64,000 bases of DNA from the NCBI GenBank assembly GCA_013368375.1, contig JAACJP010000024.1, forward strand, positions 558,001 through 622,000, read 5' to 3'. The notes beneath the pieces were generated by a model. The model was not told where the DNA came from. It ran no database searches and saw only the letters and a list, made by a program, of their open reading frames with translations. The position numbers and the translations under genes were made by a program. Shown here piece by piece: positions 1 to 11,289 of this stretch; the first letter of the stretch is position 1, and each line of letters starts with the position of its first letter. The stretch is from Tricholomella constricta. Its lineage: Eukaryota > Basidiomycota > Agaricomycetes > Agaricales > Lyophyllaceae.

Positions 1-3000
1 TAAGTGTGCAACCTGTTAGGACGCCCACGCACTTCCCCCACGCCAGGGGCCTTAAGCCCTCGGTGATCGACCTTATGTTCTTACCACAAGACCGCCTGGT
101 AGGACTTACACACGAGGTGCGCACAGACTGGATTGGCCCTTCGGACCATGCACCACTCTGCGTAACCCTCCCTATCCGTGCTACAGAAGTAGCTTCAGAA
201 AGGCTGGCAATGCCCAAAGGAAGCGAAGAGGAATCATCGTTTCTACAAGCACTGCTCACCTACATTAAGTCAATGGACATCTCCAATATTGACACACGCG
301 ACGCTCTAGAAGACCTGATTGCAGGCCTTGCAAGAGCGTGCAACGACGCATGGAACTCAAATGCCAAAACAGTCAAAGTGAACACCCGGTCAAAAGCCTG
401 GTGGAATGCTGACTGCGCCACTGCGATGAGGCAGTACAGACAGTCCCGGTCCCCTGCAGACTATGGGGCTCTTAGGCGCGCCACAAAGGCGGCTAAACGG
501 CAATTTTTCGATGAACGCATCGAAACCATTGCCACCAAGAACAAGCGACCTTGGGACCTGATGAACTGGACCAAGCAACGCAACCTCCCAACATACGAGG
601 CAATTCGCTACAACGAAGCGCCCTGTAATACGATGGATGACCTTTGGCAGGCCCTTCACGCCACATATAATGCTGCGTCAGATCGACCAGTCAAAGTGGA
701 AGTACTGGAGGAAGTGGAGCAAGAACCCCCGCGCGAGTGGGTGGACTTCAGCACTGCAGAACTCCGGGAAGAATTGGCAAAGTGTTCAAACACGTCTGCG
801 CCGGGACCAGATCATTTGACCTGGTACCAGCTCAAAAAACTTGTCATTGACAACGATGTTGCTGACAAGTTCACCAAGATTGCCAGTGCCTGCCTCCGCG
901 TGGGTTACTGGCCATCTCACTTTAAAGAGTCTTGCTCGGTCATTCTCCCAAAACCGAACAAGCCCTCATATTCCACTCCCAAAGCATTCAGGCCTATTGT
1001 GCTATTGAACACGCTCGGGAAGCTGTTTGAGAAAATGCTCGCAAACCGTATGCAGTTTGAAGCAGCAAAGCATGGTATCTTCCATCCCAACCAGTTCGGA
1101 GGAGTGCGTCAGCATTCCACTGAAGATGCTGGGGTGTACCTTACCCACATCGTCAAGACGGGCTGGGCCCGTGGATTGAAAACAAGCGTTGTTGCCTTTG
1201 ACCTGGCACAATTCTTTCCCTCCTTGACCCATGAGGTTCTCATCGCAACGCTGGAGCGGCTAGGCTTCTCCCCGGCTGTTGTTAACTTCTTTCGATCCTA
1301 CCTAGTGGATCGTTATACTTCCTATGCGTGGAACACAGAGTCCTCGCCCAGGATGCGCGCTGATGTCGGGGTTGGCCAAGGGTCCGCTCTGTCTCCAATC
1401 CTCTCTGCACTGTACCTTGTGCCAGTGATGAGAATTTTCCAGAAGAGAATCGAGGTGGACCTCTGCACTCTAATGTCATACGTGGACGATGGCTCCCTCA
1501 TTGTCCAATCTAAAACATGGGATACAAATCTCATTAAACTCAAGGAAGCCTACGCAGTCATCAATGAACTGGTGGATGCGATTGGTTTACTCCTTGAACA
1601 CGACAAAACTGAAGTCTTTCATTTCTCCCGCAAAGCAACCGATGATAACCCATCGATTGACTTAGGCTATGCCCCCTACACAGAGGACACCCCACTCAAG
1701 CCAAAGCGCGTCTGGCGCTACCTTGGGTTCTATTTTGACAGAGGTCTTACATTCAAAGACCATGTCAAATACTACGCTACCAAGTCACTCACCACGGTGA
1801 AAGCCATGGTGATGCTTGGCAACTCATCGCGGGGGATCACCCCCTCTCAAAAACGTCTCCTTTACCGCGCCTGTGTGCTGCCCTTGGCCACGTACGGGTG
1901 CAGGTTATGGACATATAAAGGCGCTCGTAACAAAATGGTTATGAAGTCACTCGCCCAGATGCAACGCAAGGCGGCGCTCTGGATACTTGGTGCATTTCGC
2001 ACATCTCCAGGTGGAGGGGTGGAAACCCTTGCAGGCTTACCACCTGTCCATCTGCACATCAAGAAACTGGTCGATCGCTCTTTCGCCCGGACTCGTACAC
2101 TCCTGAACACACATCCAACACTCTCTCTCATGACACGGCATGGTCTGTTCAGAGGGGAGGAATTCCACCCCTGCGCCATATCAAGTATGGCACCCTCATT
2201 ACAGAAGCGAGTTAAATCTTCTGTGATGGACGCGGAGGCTAACGCCTCTGTTGTCAATGAGCCCATGAACCCCCTCCACGAGGAGGCCACACCAGGGCAA
2301 CGGGTTTCCGACTTGTTTGGAGCCCAAATCACCTATGACCTTGACATCCCCCGGGATAAAGAGGCCCTAGCTGATCGACGCAACCACTTGGATGCGCTTC
2401 GCACTGAGGGAGGCCTGGATCCGCGAACCGTCATGGTTGCAGCGGACGCCTCGGTCCCCACTGACAATCGACTCCAGGCAATTATTGCCTGCACCCTCAT
2501 CCACGGGGACGTAGGTCCCAGTGTATCCCGGCAGGTGGCCAGCAAAGCTACCTCAGACGATGCTGAACTCGCAGCCATCGCAATGGCTGTAGGCAAAGCA
2601 CTTCAACGACCAGACTCGGACAGAATTCTGGTCTTCTCGGACTCAACCAAGGCCATTAAGTGGGCTTTGGATGCCAGTCTACATTCAGGCCAGATGCATT
2701 CGATTGCAATCTGCTCCAAACTTCGTACTTGTTGTCTGACTATCCAGACTGCCATGTGCAATTCATCCACATCCCAAGCCGTTTGCGGTGGGATATTCAC
2801 TTCTCGTCGCATGAGGCTGCTACGCAGCTGAAAGTGCCACAAGGACCTCGCTCGCGCACATCACTAGATTATGCACGCAAACGCACTGTTGAACAGATGC
2901 TAAAGGAATGGACTCGTCTGTTCCAGCAGCCTGAATACAGTGGCAGATTGTTCCTTCGAACAAAAAGGAAAGGCAAGCCAATAGCACCATCACACCTTGA

Positions 3001-3517
3001 TGGTAGCCCATGGCTTAAAGTAATGGGCAAGTCAAATGCCCACACCGCTCGGATGTCTCGTAGCATCCTCAATCACGCCCCTATTGGCGAGTACCGGAGG
3101 CGGTTTAACCTTTCTGAGGAGGTGAACTGCTCCTGTCGCAACGGAGGGCTCGAAACCAGAGCCCACATGCTGGACCAATGTCCCAGGTACACGAGGAAGC
3201 GCCGGGCCCCGGCGCGCCTCGAACATAAGAATTACCTCGAATTCCTCGAGGTCAACCCACGGACTTTTGCTTTCCCAAGCGAAAATCCACCTCCACCCTT
3301 TCCCAAGGCCAGACCAAAGCGGAAACCACCTGATCAGGTGAATCGCCGCAGATTAGCACACCGCATGCAGTCTGACGAGGGCCTGCACGACCAACCAGCA
3401 TGCCCAGAAGATCTCATCTGGGTACCTGAACTATTCTGCTTGCTACGGCGAGACGAAGCAATTGCTGCTGGACTGGTGTTTGCCGACCAGCAACAAGGCG
3501 CCAGGCTACTCGACTGA
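1..3517 (+). pseudogene. LINE ORF2: endonuclease end, reverse transcriptase, RNase H, CCHC
   Basis: The reading frame is open from the window edge to 2831, and its first residues end an APE endonuclease (motif SDHAPL). Reverse transcriptase follows, with the catalytic box YVDD at codons 1479-1490. An RNase H domain (DAS near 2440, AELAAI near 2565, SDST near 2640) spans about 2,430-2,820. Homology then continues in another frame (ORF 2660-3517), starting near 2,730 with HIPSRLRWDIH. This frame carries the terminal knuckle C-x-C-x(8)-H-x(4)-C at about 3,130-3,180. The change from frame 3 to frame 2 equals a one-base loss, so this copy is probably dead unless the shift is a sequencing error. 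Confidence 0.85.
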
Positions 3518-3831
3518 TTGGTACCTAACCGACAGAAGGGGGCCTCGGGGTCATTACTGCGGTACCTTCCCTCGGGAGGGCTAAGCTAGCCCCACTGCCA
3601 AGGCGGAGGGGTCCTTCTACGACTTGGAACCTCTCAGCGAGCACACCCTCGCTATTTGGCAGATTCTGCCTCCACGCGGGACTCTTCCGAGCGGCCTGTA
3701 TATCGAGATGCACACGTTACATGCAACACCACTACTGTCACTGTAGATATATCACATCTACACACCAGCCGGACTGCGACCGGGCGCCGGGGTATAAATA
3801 TGGATTTCAAAAAAAAAAAAAAAAAAAAAAA
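3518..3831 (+). repeat. LINE 3' untranslated region and poly(A) tail
   Basis: About 290 non-coding bases follow the stop at 3515-3517, then 23 consecutive A at 3809-3831. No gene is visible here. The A-run marks the 3' end made by target-primed reverse transcription. Confidence 0.85.
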
Positions 3832-4820
3832 GAAGCATGTCTGAGGTTAAAAAGCTCCTGATAATTCTCTGGCCTGTGTCGACATTAGATAAACATTGAC
3901 TTCATGCCAGAGAATCTAATCTCACCTTTGGCCACTTTGCGACCACTCTTTCAAGTGGTAATGGACCCCTCAGTATGGTACCAGTAAAGCATTGCATAGT
4001 GGAAATCCTGCGTCAGCAAGATAATAAGTTCCAGGGGCTATAGGAAAATCTGTCCGTCGTGCATTGTCAAAAATGCGACTATCAGCGGCGCTTCCTTCCC
4101 ATCCACTGAGAATGTAACAGAACAGAAGGGAAAAGCGGCAGGCAGCAAACAGATTCGTAGATATTCGACCCTTTCTGTTCCGATATCGTGCCATGTCAGC
4201 TTCAGAGACAAAGGCATCGAGAAGCGATCCGTCGACAGCGCCACGACAATTTGCAAAGAAAGGAAAGAACCGTCGATCTGTATTGATTTCCTTTGGAGTC
4301 TCGTCGTTGGGAGGCAATTCTACATATACTCCGTAAAATTCCTTAGAGACAAGCATATTGAGAATACGATGAAAAGCTCTGATCCAAATCACGATTACAC
4401 AGACCATCCAGATATCAAAGAAACAAAGTGCTGTACCTTGAGATCGTTTCTCCACTCCGCTGAAACCTTTCTTGCATTTCGTGATTCCCCTGACCTGTAC
4501 GTGCAATGCGAAGGAATATTGCAAGTTGTTCCTGTGCTGATACATATCTGGTTGGGCGAAGTCCACAACGTAACTGGAGCTCCCGCAGGAGAAACCGAAA
4601 AACAAATCGATCCATGCCGAACTGACGTCGAAATCGAGTTGGATGACCTACAATCACTCAGAATTTCATACCATACTGTTCACAAAAAAACAAATCACCT
4701 TCCATTAACTCCTGAAGCCATAGTTCGCCCGTCAACTGGGATGTGTGAATGCGCTGCTTATCGAGATAACGAGTGTAGCAAGAATAGCAGCTTTCTTGTG
4801 CTCCTTTCTACGTGCCCCCT
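3832..4820 (-). pseudogene. PIF/Harbinger transposase (DDE_Tnp_4), interrupted
   Basis: Read on the minus strand, the N-terminal part (GHPTRFRRQFGMD, QERFQRSGETISR; about 4,640-4,430) leads to the catalytic region: CRGAVDGS near 4,240, a DSRIF segment near 4,060 and YYLADAGFP near 4,000. These are DDE_Tnp_4 signatures. The frame is broken by TGA at 3970-3972, where the family normally has Arg (PYRG); this is CGA to TGA. Beyond it, homology continues (YHLKEW), passes a 52-bp intron at 3925-3874, and goes on as PENYQELFNLRHAS. It stops dead at the LINE poly(A), so the last part is displaced out of the window. The 5' part is split off by the hAT at 4829-8370. Confidence 0.85.
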
Positions 4821-4828
4821 GAAGGGAT
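4821..4828. repeat. hAT target-site duplication, left copy (GAAGGGAT)
   Basis: GAAGGGAT precedes the left terminal repeat and is repeated exactly at 8371-8378 after the right one. Eight bases is the hAT hallmark. Confidence 0.95.
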
Positions 4829-4846
4829 TAGTGAATGGCACGGGTA
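4829..4846 (+). repeat. hAT left terminal inverted repeat
   Basis: 18 bp starting TAGTG; pairs with 8353-8370 at 17 of 18 positions. Confidence 0.92.
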
Positions 4847-4992
4847 ACCCACGGGTCATTTTTACTATACCCGGACCCCTACCCTTGAGCACCCTACCCG
4901 AGCAGATAGGGTCGGGGTTGGGTTGGGTTGACTACAGGGTATATCTGGGTCAACGGGTAAGGAGCAGGGTACAGGGTATACCCCGGGTATGC
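4840..4992. repeat. hAT left subterminal GGGTA/TACCC repeats
   Basis: At least ten copies of GGGTA, TACCC or GGGTT in both orientations are packed inside the left end. A matching cluster sits inside the right end (8244-8362). Arrays of short motifs next to the terminal repeats are where hAT transposases usually bind, so these are probably transposase binding sites. This role is inferred. Confidence 0.6.
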
Positions 4993-5035
4993 ACTGAAAA
5001 TGCATCGAGACAACAAAGAATATATATATATTGCA

Positions 5036-8000
5036 TTAAGTACCATTAATATACTCTTCCCACTTGTCCTCACCCCCATCTTCTACTTCTACAATGTCAG
5101 GGAGCACTGCGACGGCCTTGACATCAGAGTCACAAACGAGGCCAAGAAGACTCCACCCTCCGAGACACATCAATGATCGAGTTGTCGCAGCTGAGAGGCG
5201 GTTGCGCGTGTGCGAGAGGAGAATCCGTCCGCGGCTAAAGACACGCTCAACATCAGTCGAGGTGGCTATGCATACATAAGCAAAGAAATAAAATAAAAAT
5301 ACACAAATAGTACGCACCAGGTATCGACAAGTAATCGAGGGCCATCCTTGCAAGGTTTCGCCATATAGTTTTCTTGGCTACCCACCATTTGAGAGCATCG
5401 ACGATGTTTTCTGTTGGTTGAGCAAGGTAGGCTGCCAACTCGTCAACAATAGGTTGAGCGCGGGCGCCGCTAAACGCAGGCAAGGTGTCAAAAATGTTTG
5501 TGGGTAGCTGAGACTAGTGAACAGCGAAGACCAGTCAGGAAACTTGCTCAAATATCTGAAACAACGCTCACGCACCTTGGGTTTGGTGGCATGCTCCGCC
5601 GTCGGCGTCAATGAGTACTTGCCCGTGTACGACCGTGCAAATTCTGTCTCGATGATTTCCCTCGCTGTATCGATCCATTCCACATCCCAGCCCATCGACT
5701 CGAAGTAGCGCAGCTTGAAAGACGGATGAAGGACTGTATGAAGAACAATGTAAGCATTGAATACATTCGAGAAAAAACAGAAAATGATCAACTTACTCAT
5801 AGTGATCCGATATACCTCAGAACTGTCGGATAGGGTATAGTACTTATTCAAAGTTTTTTTTGCGAGTGAAAGAGCGGCTCGAATGGCAGGTGAGAACATG
5901 ACATTGTTGATGGACGCTGTTGTTAGAACCTTGTCGATGTGGTCCATGGCTGGGATGACAGTCGCGAGACTTGGTGTTCCCCGTGAAAAGAACAGCGTGG
6001 CATGCTTGAAAACCTGTGGTAGGAAGGAACGATTGGTCGGTTTGTTGTCAAGATCGGTGCAGAAAATCGAGCGAGGTCGAGAGTCAAAAGTGGATGGGCG
6101 CCAATTATGTCAGTGCTGACAGCGCCCGTACACGTGACTCGACTCACCTCCAGAACATCGCGTAGCTGTCTCACCAACTCCCACTCATCTGCGTCAAGCT
6201 CGAATTTGCGCAGCCCATTATCCTTGTCTGCCGCCATTGTATCGATGGCATCTCGATACTCATAAGCGAAGGACAACATATCGTAAGTCGAATTCCATCT
6301 CGTTTGTACATCACGAGGCATGCGTCGAACCTTCTTTTTCAGTGCCTTCAACAGTTTTTCCCACTTCGGCAGCAGGAGGGTCGACGAGTTGATGAGGGAA
6401 AAGGAGATCTTTCGAAGCTGGATGGTACTTCAGATGCGTATCTCGTTCTTCTTTTCTGCATGCACCACTAACCTTTACAAGCAACAGTTTTACAGGCCAA
6501 ACACTTGCATCGAGTTCCTCGCGGTCAATCTCCGAAAGCAGCGCCCGTTCGTCCTCCCAGCCCTCCACCGGATCATCTTCGCTGTTGTCCGCTGTCCGTT
6601 CACCGGCTAGCTGTGCTCGCAGCTCTTCAACCTGTGTCGCCAGATCCTCGATCTCATGTCCAGCTGCCAAGTCCTGTAGTGCGCGTTCGGCCTCATCAAG
6701 TGCTTCATCTTCCTTCCCCTTCACCACGTCAAACTGCCTCACCACCGTTTTTGCCGTCAAACTCAAGATATGATTGAAGCATCGCGTCAAATTGGCCTCG
6801 CCTGGGAACGCTTCAACAAGCTTTTCGAGCTCATTCACCATCACGACGTTGGGCGAGGCATTATCACAGGTGACACTGAGGATCTGAGGGCCTATGTGAG
6901 TAGTATTCGATCTCTATTCTTTCTATGAGCTTACCTTGTTTTCAATGCCGAAATCTCGCAGGATCGACGCAAATACAGTTGCAAGGTTCAGTCCAGAGTG
7001 CGAGACAGGGACCTCCACAAAGTCGAGCAACAAGAAGAAGGGCTCGCCATTTTGTTCGATGTGCACCGTGATGGCAATGAATGCACGATGATTTGGAGAT
7101 GTCCATGCATCTGTGGCAAAATTGAGTTTCCCATCGTGTTTCTGTAAGTCATTCATCGTCAACTATTGTCCCGATAGCAGCCGAACCCATACCTGAAGGA
7201 TTTTTGCGATTCGTTGACGTGTTTTTTCAAACACAAGTTTGACATCGCGTGATATTGTTGATGGGGAAGGTATGTACGTTCCCGGTCGTCCAGACTTCAT
7301 CAAAGTAATAAACCCTCTATCTTTCACTATATTAAAGGACCTCAGGCTCTCAGAAATCCAACGGACATATTCGACGCTGCGTGCATTCGTCACAACTCGA
7401 CACAGGCTTGTACAGGATCAGGCACGTACCGCGACTCCGTTTTCGTGAGGTTCCGAGTGGAGAACGTCACTCTTCCCTTTCTTACCTGTTTGAACGACAC
7501 GGTGATGTCATCCGACCGAAGTTTTGGCTCTCCTCTCTGGTCACGAACATCGTCCGCCTTGGCATCAGTCTCCATGGCTTCATTGATACTGTCATCACCC
7601 CAACACCTCTTCGCGTGCTTGTGTAAGTTCCCTGTCGATGATTCGTCGCCTGTATGGAGGAATCTTCTGACAATTCGGGACTTTCCTTTGCAGTACTTCG
7701 CATTGCAGACAAATTCATGGCACTTTCTTTTTTCGAGCCCAGGCTTGGAGGACACGTAGCAAATATCAGGTGTCGGCTCGAAAAATCCGTAGATCGGCAG
7801 AGTCCAGGTCTTTTTGAGACGGTCTGATTTGAGGTAAGCTCACATCATATTACTGTCTCGAATGTTACTAACTTAACTCTGCTTCGTCATCCTCCTCACC
7901 CTCATCACTGTCATCGCATATCTCCATTGGTGCCTCCTCTGAGCCAAGCTCACCAGGTTCGACCGGTTCCATCAGGTGATTGACATCGTTGCCGAGGGTT

Positions 8001-8158
8001 TCACCGGTGAATCCGGGCTCTGCATTCAGATCTTCTTCGTCATCACTATCGACAACAGTGGCTTTTTTTTGACGCTGCGACCTCAGGATAGTGGCTTTTG
8101 GAGTGGCTGCTGTAGTGGCTTTTGTGGTAGTAATTTTTTTAGTAGCAGTTTTCGCCAT
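5036..8158 (-). CDS. hAT transposase with BED zinc finger and dimerisation domain, multi-exon
   Basis: A start at 8158 gives a basic then acidic N-terminus (MAKTATKK...). After an intron, the segment at about 7,815-7,390 holds IYGFFEPTPD and a BED-like cluster C-x(4)-C-x(4)-C...H-x(3)-H (CHEFVCNAKYCKG, GNLHKHAKRCWG). Further exons at about 7,393-7,163 and 7,162-6,923 (FATDAWTSPNHRAF) lead into 6,844-6,311 (a coiled, acidic insert) and 6,351-5,923 (RRMPRDVQTRWNSTYDM). The last are 5,947-5,378, 5,483 to about 5,317, and 5,275-5,036. The final exon carries the dimerisation signature ATSTDVERVFSRGR. The 3' splice near 5,276 joins SIP to ATST. Exon borders are approximate. The product would cut and paste hAT ends by a DDE reaction in the nucleus. 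Confidence 0.85.
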
Positions 8159-8243
8159 CGTGCGTGATGTTGGTAGTGTTCACTTGGCTATAGTTAAATT
8201 TAGGTTTGTCCAAATTCCTCGGCATAATCTGATCAATTGAGTT

Positions 8244-8362
8244 GTATACCCGACTACCCGGTGGGGTAGGGTCTGGGTGATCTCGGGTACTAAAGTAGAT
8301 ACCCTGACCCCTACCCCATGTACCCGGGGTCAATTACCCGGCCGGGTAGTCATACCCGTGCC
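8244..8362. repeat. hAT right subterminal GGGTA/TACCC repeats
   Basis: Dense copies of TACCC and CGGGTA mirror the cluster inside the left end. They lie between the transposase promoter region and the terminal repeat. Confidence 0.6.
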
Positions 8363-8370
8363 AATCACTA
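8353..8370 (-). repeat. hAT right terminal inverted repeat
   Basis: On the minus strand it reads TAGTGATTGGCACGGGTA, matching the left end at 17 of 18 bases. Confidence 0.92.
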
Positions 8371-8378
8371 GAAGGGAT
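8371..8378. repeat. hAT target-site duplication, right copy (GAAGGGAT)
   Basis: Exact copy of 4821-4828. Confidence 0.95.
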
Positions 8379-8525
8379 AGGTCTCGAGATGAGCTCCTTG
8401 ATGTGCAGCGGTTCACGACCATGGGAGATAAGGTCAATCAGCGGTGATTATTGTTATCTTATTTTGTGACTTGATGTGACTAACCATCTCACAACATTAA
8501 GCCTGGGTTAGATAATGGTTCAGCT
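8379..8525 (-). pseudogene. 5' end of the Harbinger element, separated by the hAT
   Basis: With the hAT and one target copy removed, a minus-strand ATG at 8422-8420 reads through the junction into 4820 and downstream in one frame, giving the basic stretch ARRKEHKKAA. This supports 8379-8422 being the Harbinger transposase N-terminus and 8423-8525 its leader. The boundary with the CACTA remnant near 8,525 is not sharp. Confidence 0.5.
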
Positions 8526-8529
8526 ACTC

Positions 8530-11280
8530 TAACCTAGCCAAACTCTGACCTGACCACGTTTCCGAAAGGGGCCAAAAGGTGCAAAGATAATCTTCAAGCT
8601 CTGCTGCACGAGGGATCATATCTTCACGTATAGAGCTACCCATAAATATTTTGAGACAGGTGGCAAGTCGGAGAAAATTGTATGGCTCGTCCTTATGCAT
8701 TCGTGGTGATGATTCTTTAGGAGAAGTTGGCTGTTTTTCAGCCGAAGTCGTTTGTGGTGTTTTACGTGTAGTTTTCTTCCCTTGTGCTTTTGTCCAAGCA
8801 AGCAAATCTTTTTTGTATTTTTCTGTTGCTTTTGTGTATCGTTATTTTGCCAGAATAAAGTCTTTTTGTGAGTCGGGAAGAAATGTTTCTCAGACAATTG
8901 GTATCTTTGGGGTTTGATCAGTTTGGCAAATAATATGATACTATAATTCCTTACGATGATGGAGAAGTTGGCTGTTTTTCAGCCGAAGTCGTTTGTGGTG
9001 TTTTACGTGTAGTTTTCTTCCCTTGTGCTTTTGTCCAAGCAAGCAAATCTTTTTTTGTATTTTTCTGTCGCTTTTGTGTGTCATTGTTTTGCCAGAGTAA
9101 AGTCTTTTTGTGAGTCGGGAAGAAATGTTTCCCAAGTTTTCTTCCCTTGTGCTTTTGTCCAAGCAAGCAAATCTTTTTTGTATTTTTCTGTTGCTTTTGT
9201 GTATCGTTATTTTGCCAGAATAAAGTCTTTTTGTGAGTCGGGAAGAAATGTTTCTCAGACAATTGGTATCTTTGGGGTTTGATTAGTTTGGCAAATAATA
9301 TGATACTATAATTTCTTACGATGATAACCCATGGGCCTGTAACAGCAAATTTGTATTCATCAGCTGTCAGTGAGCCACCCACGGGTTCCCCTACACGAAG
9401 CGGTAGACGTCCAGCCCATAGTGGTGATTCAAACTAGTTTATTTGATCAGAATATATTTTGTGTAGCAAAACGAATATTAAAAACCTTACATTTTCGAGG
9501 AATGGATGAATAAGTTCCAGTTCTCGTGGTTTTTTCTCAGTTGATGTGCGCAAAGTATTCATTTTGATCCATTGAGAGTACCATTGGGCAATACCTAAAT
9601 AATTATAGGAAAGCATCAACTTGCCAGAAAAAAGTAAGAACATACCCAATAAAAAATTGTGCATAGGATCGACAATTGTATGTCACACCAGGTCGAAGTA
9701 TGTCAAATGAGCAAGCTCTGTCCAACGTACACCATAGGTCAAAAAAAATTCTGCACGTTCAGATTCTGTTTCAAGTGACTTCCATTCATAGCAATGTCTT
9801 CGATGAGTTTCCCCATCTCTCGCCTGATACTCTGAAATTTTATATAAGTAAATATTTGTTTCTCAAAAAACTGCTAACTATTTTTGAAAGAAACCTCAGA
9901 CATCATTTCTGCTCGTGGTACCTCACATTTTGTGCAAGGTGCTTCTCTATGACTGTGATCACTGAATCCACACATTTTGCACATAGCTGAATAATCACAG
10001 ATCACTCTGAGCAGAACAACACGAACTCGACGACCTGGTCAACAAAGTTATTTATCTGCAAAATACGAAACCACACATTTTACACACCTTGAGTTGACCC
10101 TGGAATAGAATATACAACACCACCTTCATAGAGTTTTATCAAATCATCTACAATGATCTTGAGATAGCACTGAAGTTGTTCAGCTGTTGGTTCAGTTGGG
10201 CCAGGTGGCATGCAGGAAATTAATAGGTTATTTGCGCGGTACCTAGACACTATTAATTGATGATTCCTTTGAGAATCCATACCCATACCGTATAGTTTGC
10301 TTGAAATTTGCAATGCAAAATGATAGTACACCAGATGAATGGCTTGGTCCATAGTTGCTAGTTTTCCGACCAAACCTATGGCAAATGTTTATCAAAACTA
10401 CATACTAAGATAAAATAATCAGCTTACCAATCTAAGCTTAAAGTGACCCCTATACGCAGTTCATCGGAATCTTTGGTTTCATCAAAAAACGGCTTTCCGT
10501 CAGGCCTTGGAATTGTCTTCCATACTTTACCATCCTGAAATGTATGCTGTTCACCTGGAACAGATTTCTGATTTTTCCATTCCTCCAGTTCTTTAACCAC
10601 GTCTGGCCGAGCAAGGACATCTGTAAGAAGTGATGACAGGACTTGTATTGGAGTCACAAGGTGAGGAGGTGCCAGAGAAAATTCTTCCTGCCCAGTAAGT
10701 TGCCGAAAGAGCTGATGTGATGCCGGTTTGAATACAGCAAGGTCACAGTCTGGACAAAGTGTATCGGTTGGAATATCAGGTTCAAAAATATGATGACACC
10801 TCCAGCAGACAAGATGCACAGTAAATTGATCGTCCAAGTCAAGGTGCTTGAACAGAGTTGTCAGTGTCAAAGGTATTCCCATATCTGCAGAATCGAGAAG
10901 GTTGGTGGCCGTAAATATGGTGTTGAGACAGAAGAGCAGTAGAGCACATGCACGGAAGGGCACATGATGTCGCGTATGAAGATAAGCAACAAGAATCAGG
11001 AAAATGCGGATAAACCAGTTGGCGTGGAAGTTATAATATGTGTCAAGAGGGGTAGATAGACCATTTGGTTGCGTAATAGTGCTCGGCTCTGATGGAACAT
11101 TGGAACTTCGGTTCTGCAAGTAAAGAAAAATTTCGATTGTAGAACCTCCCAGAGTTTGTCGACGTCGACGTGAAGACAGATTGGCTCTCTGAGTAGAGGT
11201 CAGACCAGCTTGTTCAGTCTCAGAATCAAGAGATAGAGAGGATTCAGAGATTGGCATGGGACTAGTTGATTCCGGTGGAG
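8530..11280 (-). pseudogene. CACTA/EnSpm transposase (Tnp2 family), decayed
   Basis: The largest exon, 11,257-10,433, holds LTLTTLFKHLDLDDQ and a Cys pair cluster (CWRCHHI, CPDCDL), ending LSLDW. Splicing at a GT...AG intron continues as FGRKTSNYGPSHSSGVLSFC near 10,370. Further on are PPGPTEPTAEQLQ (about 10,210), IVDPMHNFLLG (about 9,675), QWYSQWIKMNTLR (about 9,580), SPLWAGRLPLRVGEP (about 9,410) and GGSLTADEYKFAVTGPW (about 9,375). Last come IPIV...LLAWTKAQGKK and DEPYNFLRLATCLK (about 8,690). The order is that of basidiomycete Tnp2 transposases. Stops where Trp or Gln is expected, loss of the middle catalytic stretch, internal duplications and an abrupt end near 8,530 make it a remnant. 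Confidence 0.82.
8718..9310. repeat. Tandem duplication inside the CACTA remnant, about 242-bp unit, 2.6 copies
   Basis: The segment starting GGAGAAGTTGGCTGTTTTTC occurs at about 8,718 and again at about 8,960, 242 bp apart. The second copy is cut short near 9,135 and followed by a third partial copy starting in the same Lys-rich exon (AGTTTTCTTCCC, 9,136). All three encode the Lys-rich KKDLLAWTKAQGKK part of the transposase. Copies differ at a few bases, so this is not a recent event. Confidence 0.85.
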
Positions 11281-11289
11281 AAGGAAGTC

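Larger units (their letters stand above)
1..3831 (+). mobile_element. LINE (non-LTR retrotransposon), 3' part, Tad1-like
   Basis: The 5' end lies outside the window; the 3' end is a run of 23 A at 3809-3831. The coding part runs from the end of an APE-type endonuclease through reverse transcriptase, RNase H and a C-terminal Cys/His knuckle. That order, together with the poly(A) tail, is what Tad1-type fungal LINEs have. The tail abuts minus-strand Harbinger coding sequence (the codons for RHAS at 3832 onward), so the LINE inserted into that transposase. The left target-site duplication cannot be seen. Assignment to LINE is firm; the exact clade is an inference from domain order. Confidence 0.9.
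4829..8370 (-). mobile_element. Complete hAT DNA transposon, 3,542 bp
   Basis: The ends are imperfect inverted repeats: TAGTGAATGGCACGGGTA at 4829-4846, and at 8370-8353 on the other strand the same 18 bases with one change (A to T at position 7). They are flanked by perfect 8-bp duplications GAAGGGAT. Inside is one multi-exon minus-strand transposase gene with a BED-type zinc finger and a C-terminal hAT dimerisation domain. No clear stop or frameshift was found, so this copy may be recent and autonomous. Its target was the 5' part of the Harbinger element. Confidence 0.92.

Noticed and set aside
4915..4935. Telomere-like GGGTTGGGTTGGGTT run
   Set aside because: Part of the hAT subterminal motif cluster and flanked by transposon sequence on both sides.
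8616..9382. Lys/His-rich repetitive open frames
   Set aside because: Shifted frames of the duplicated CACTA exon; the correct frame encodes recognisable transposase motifs.
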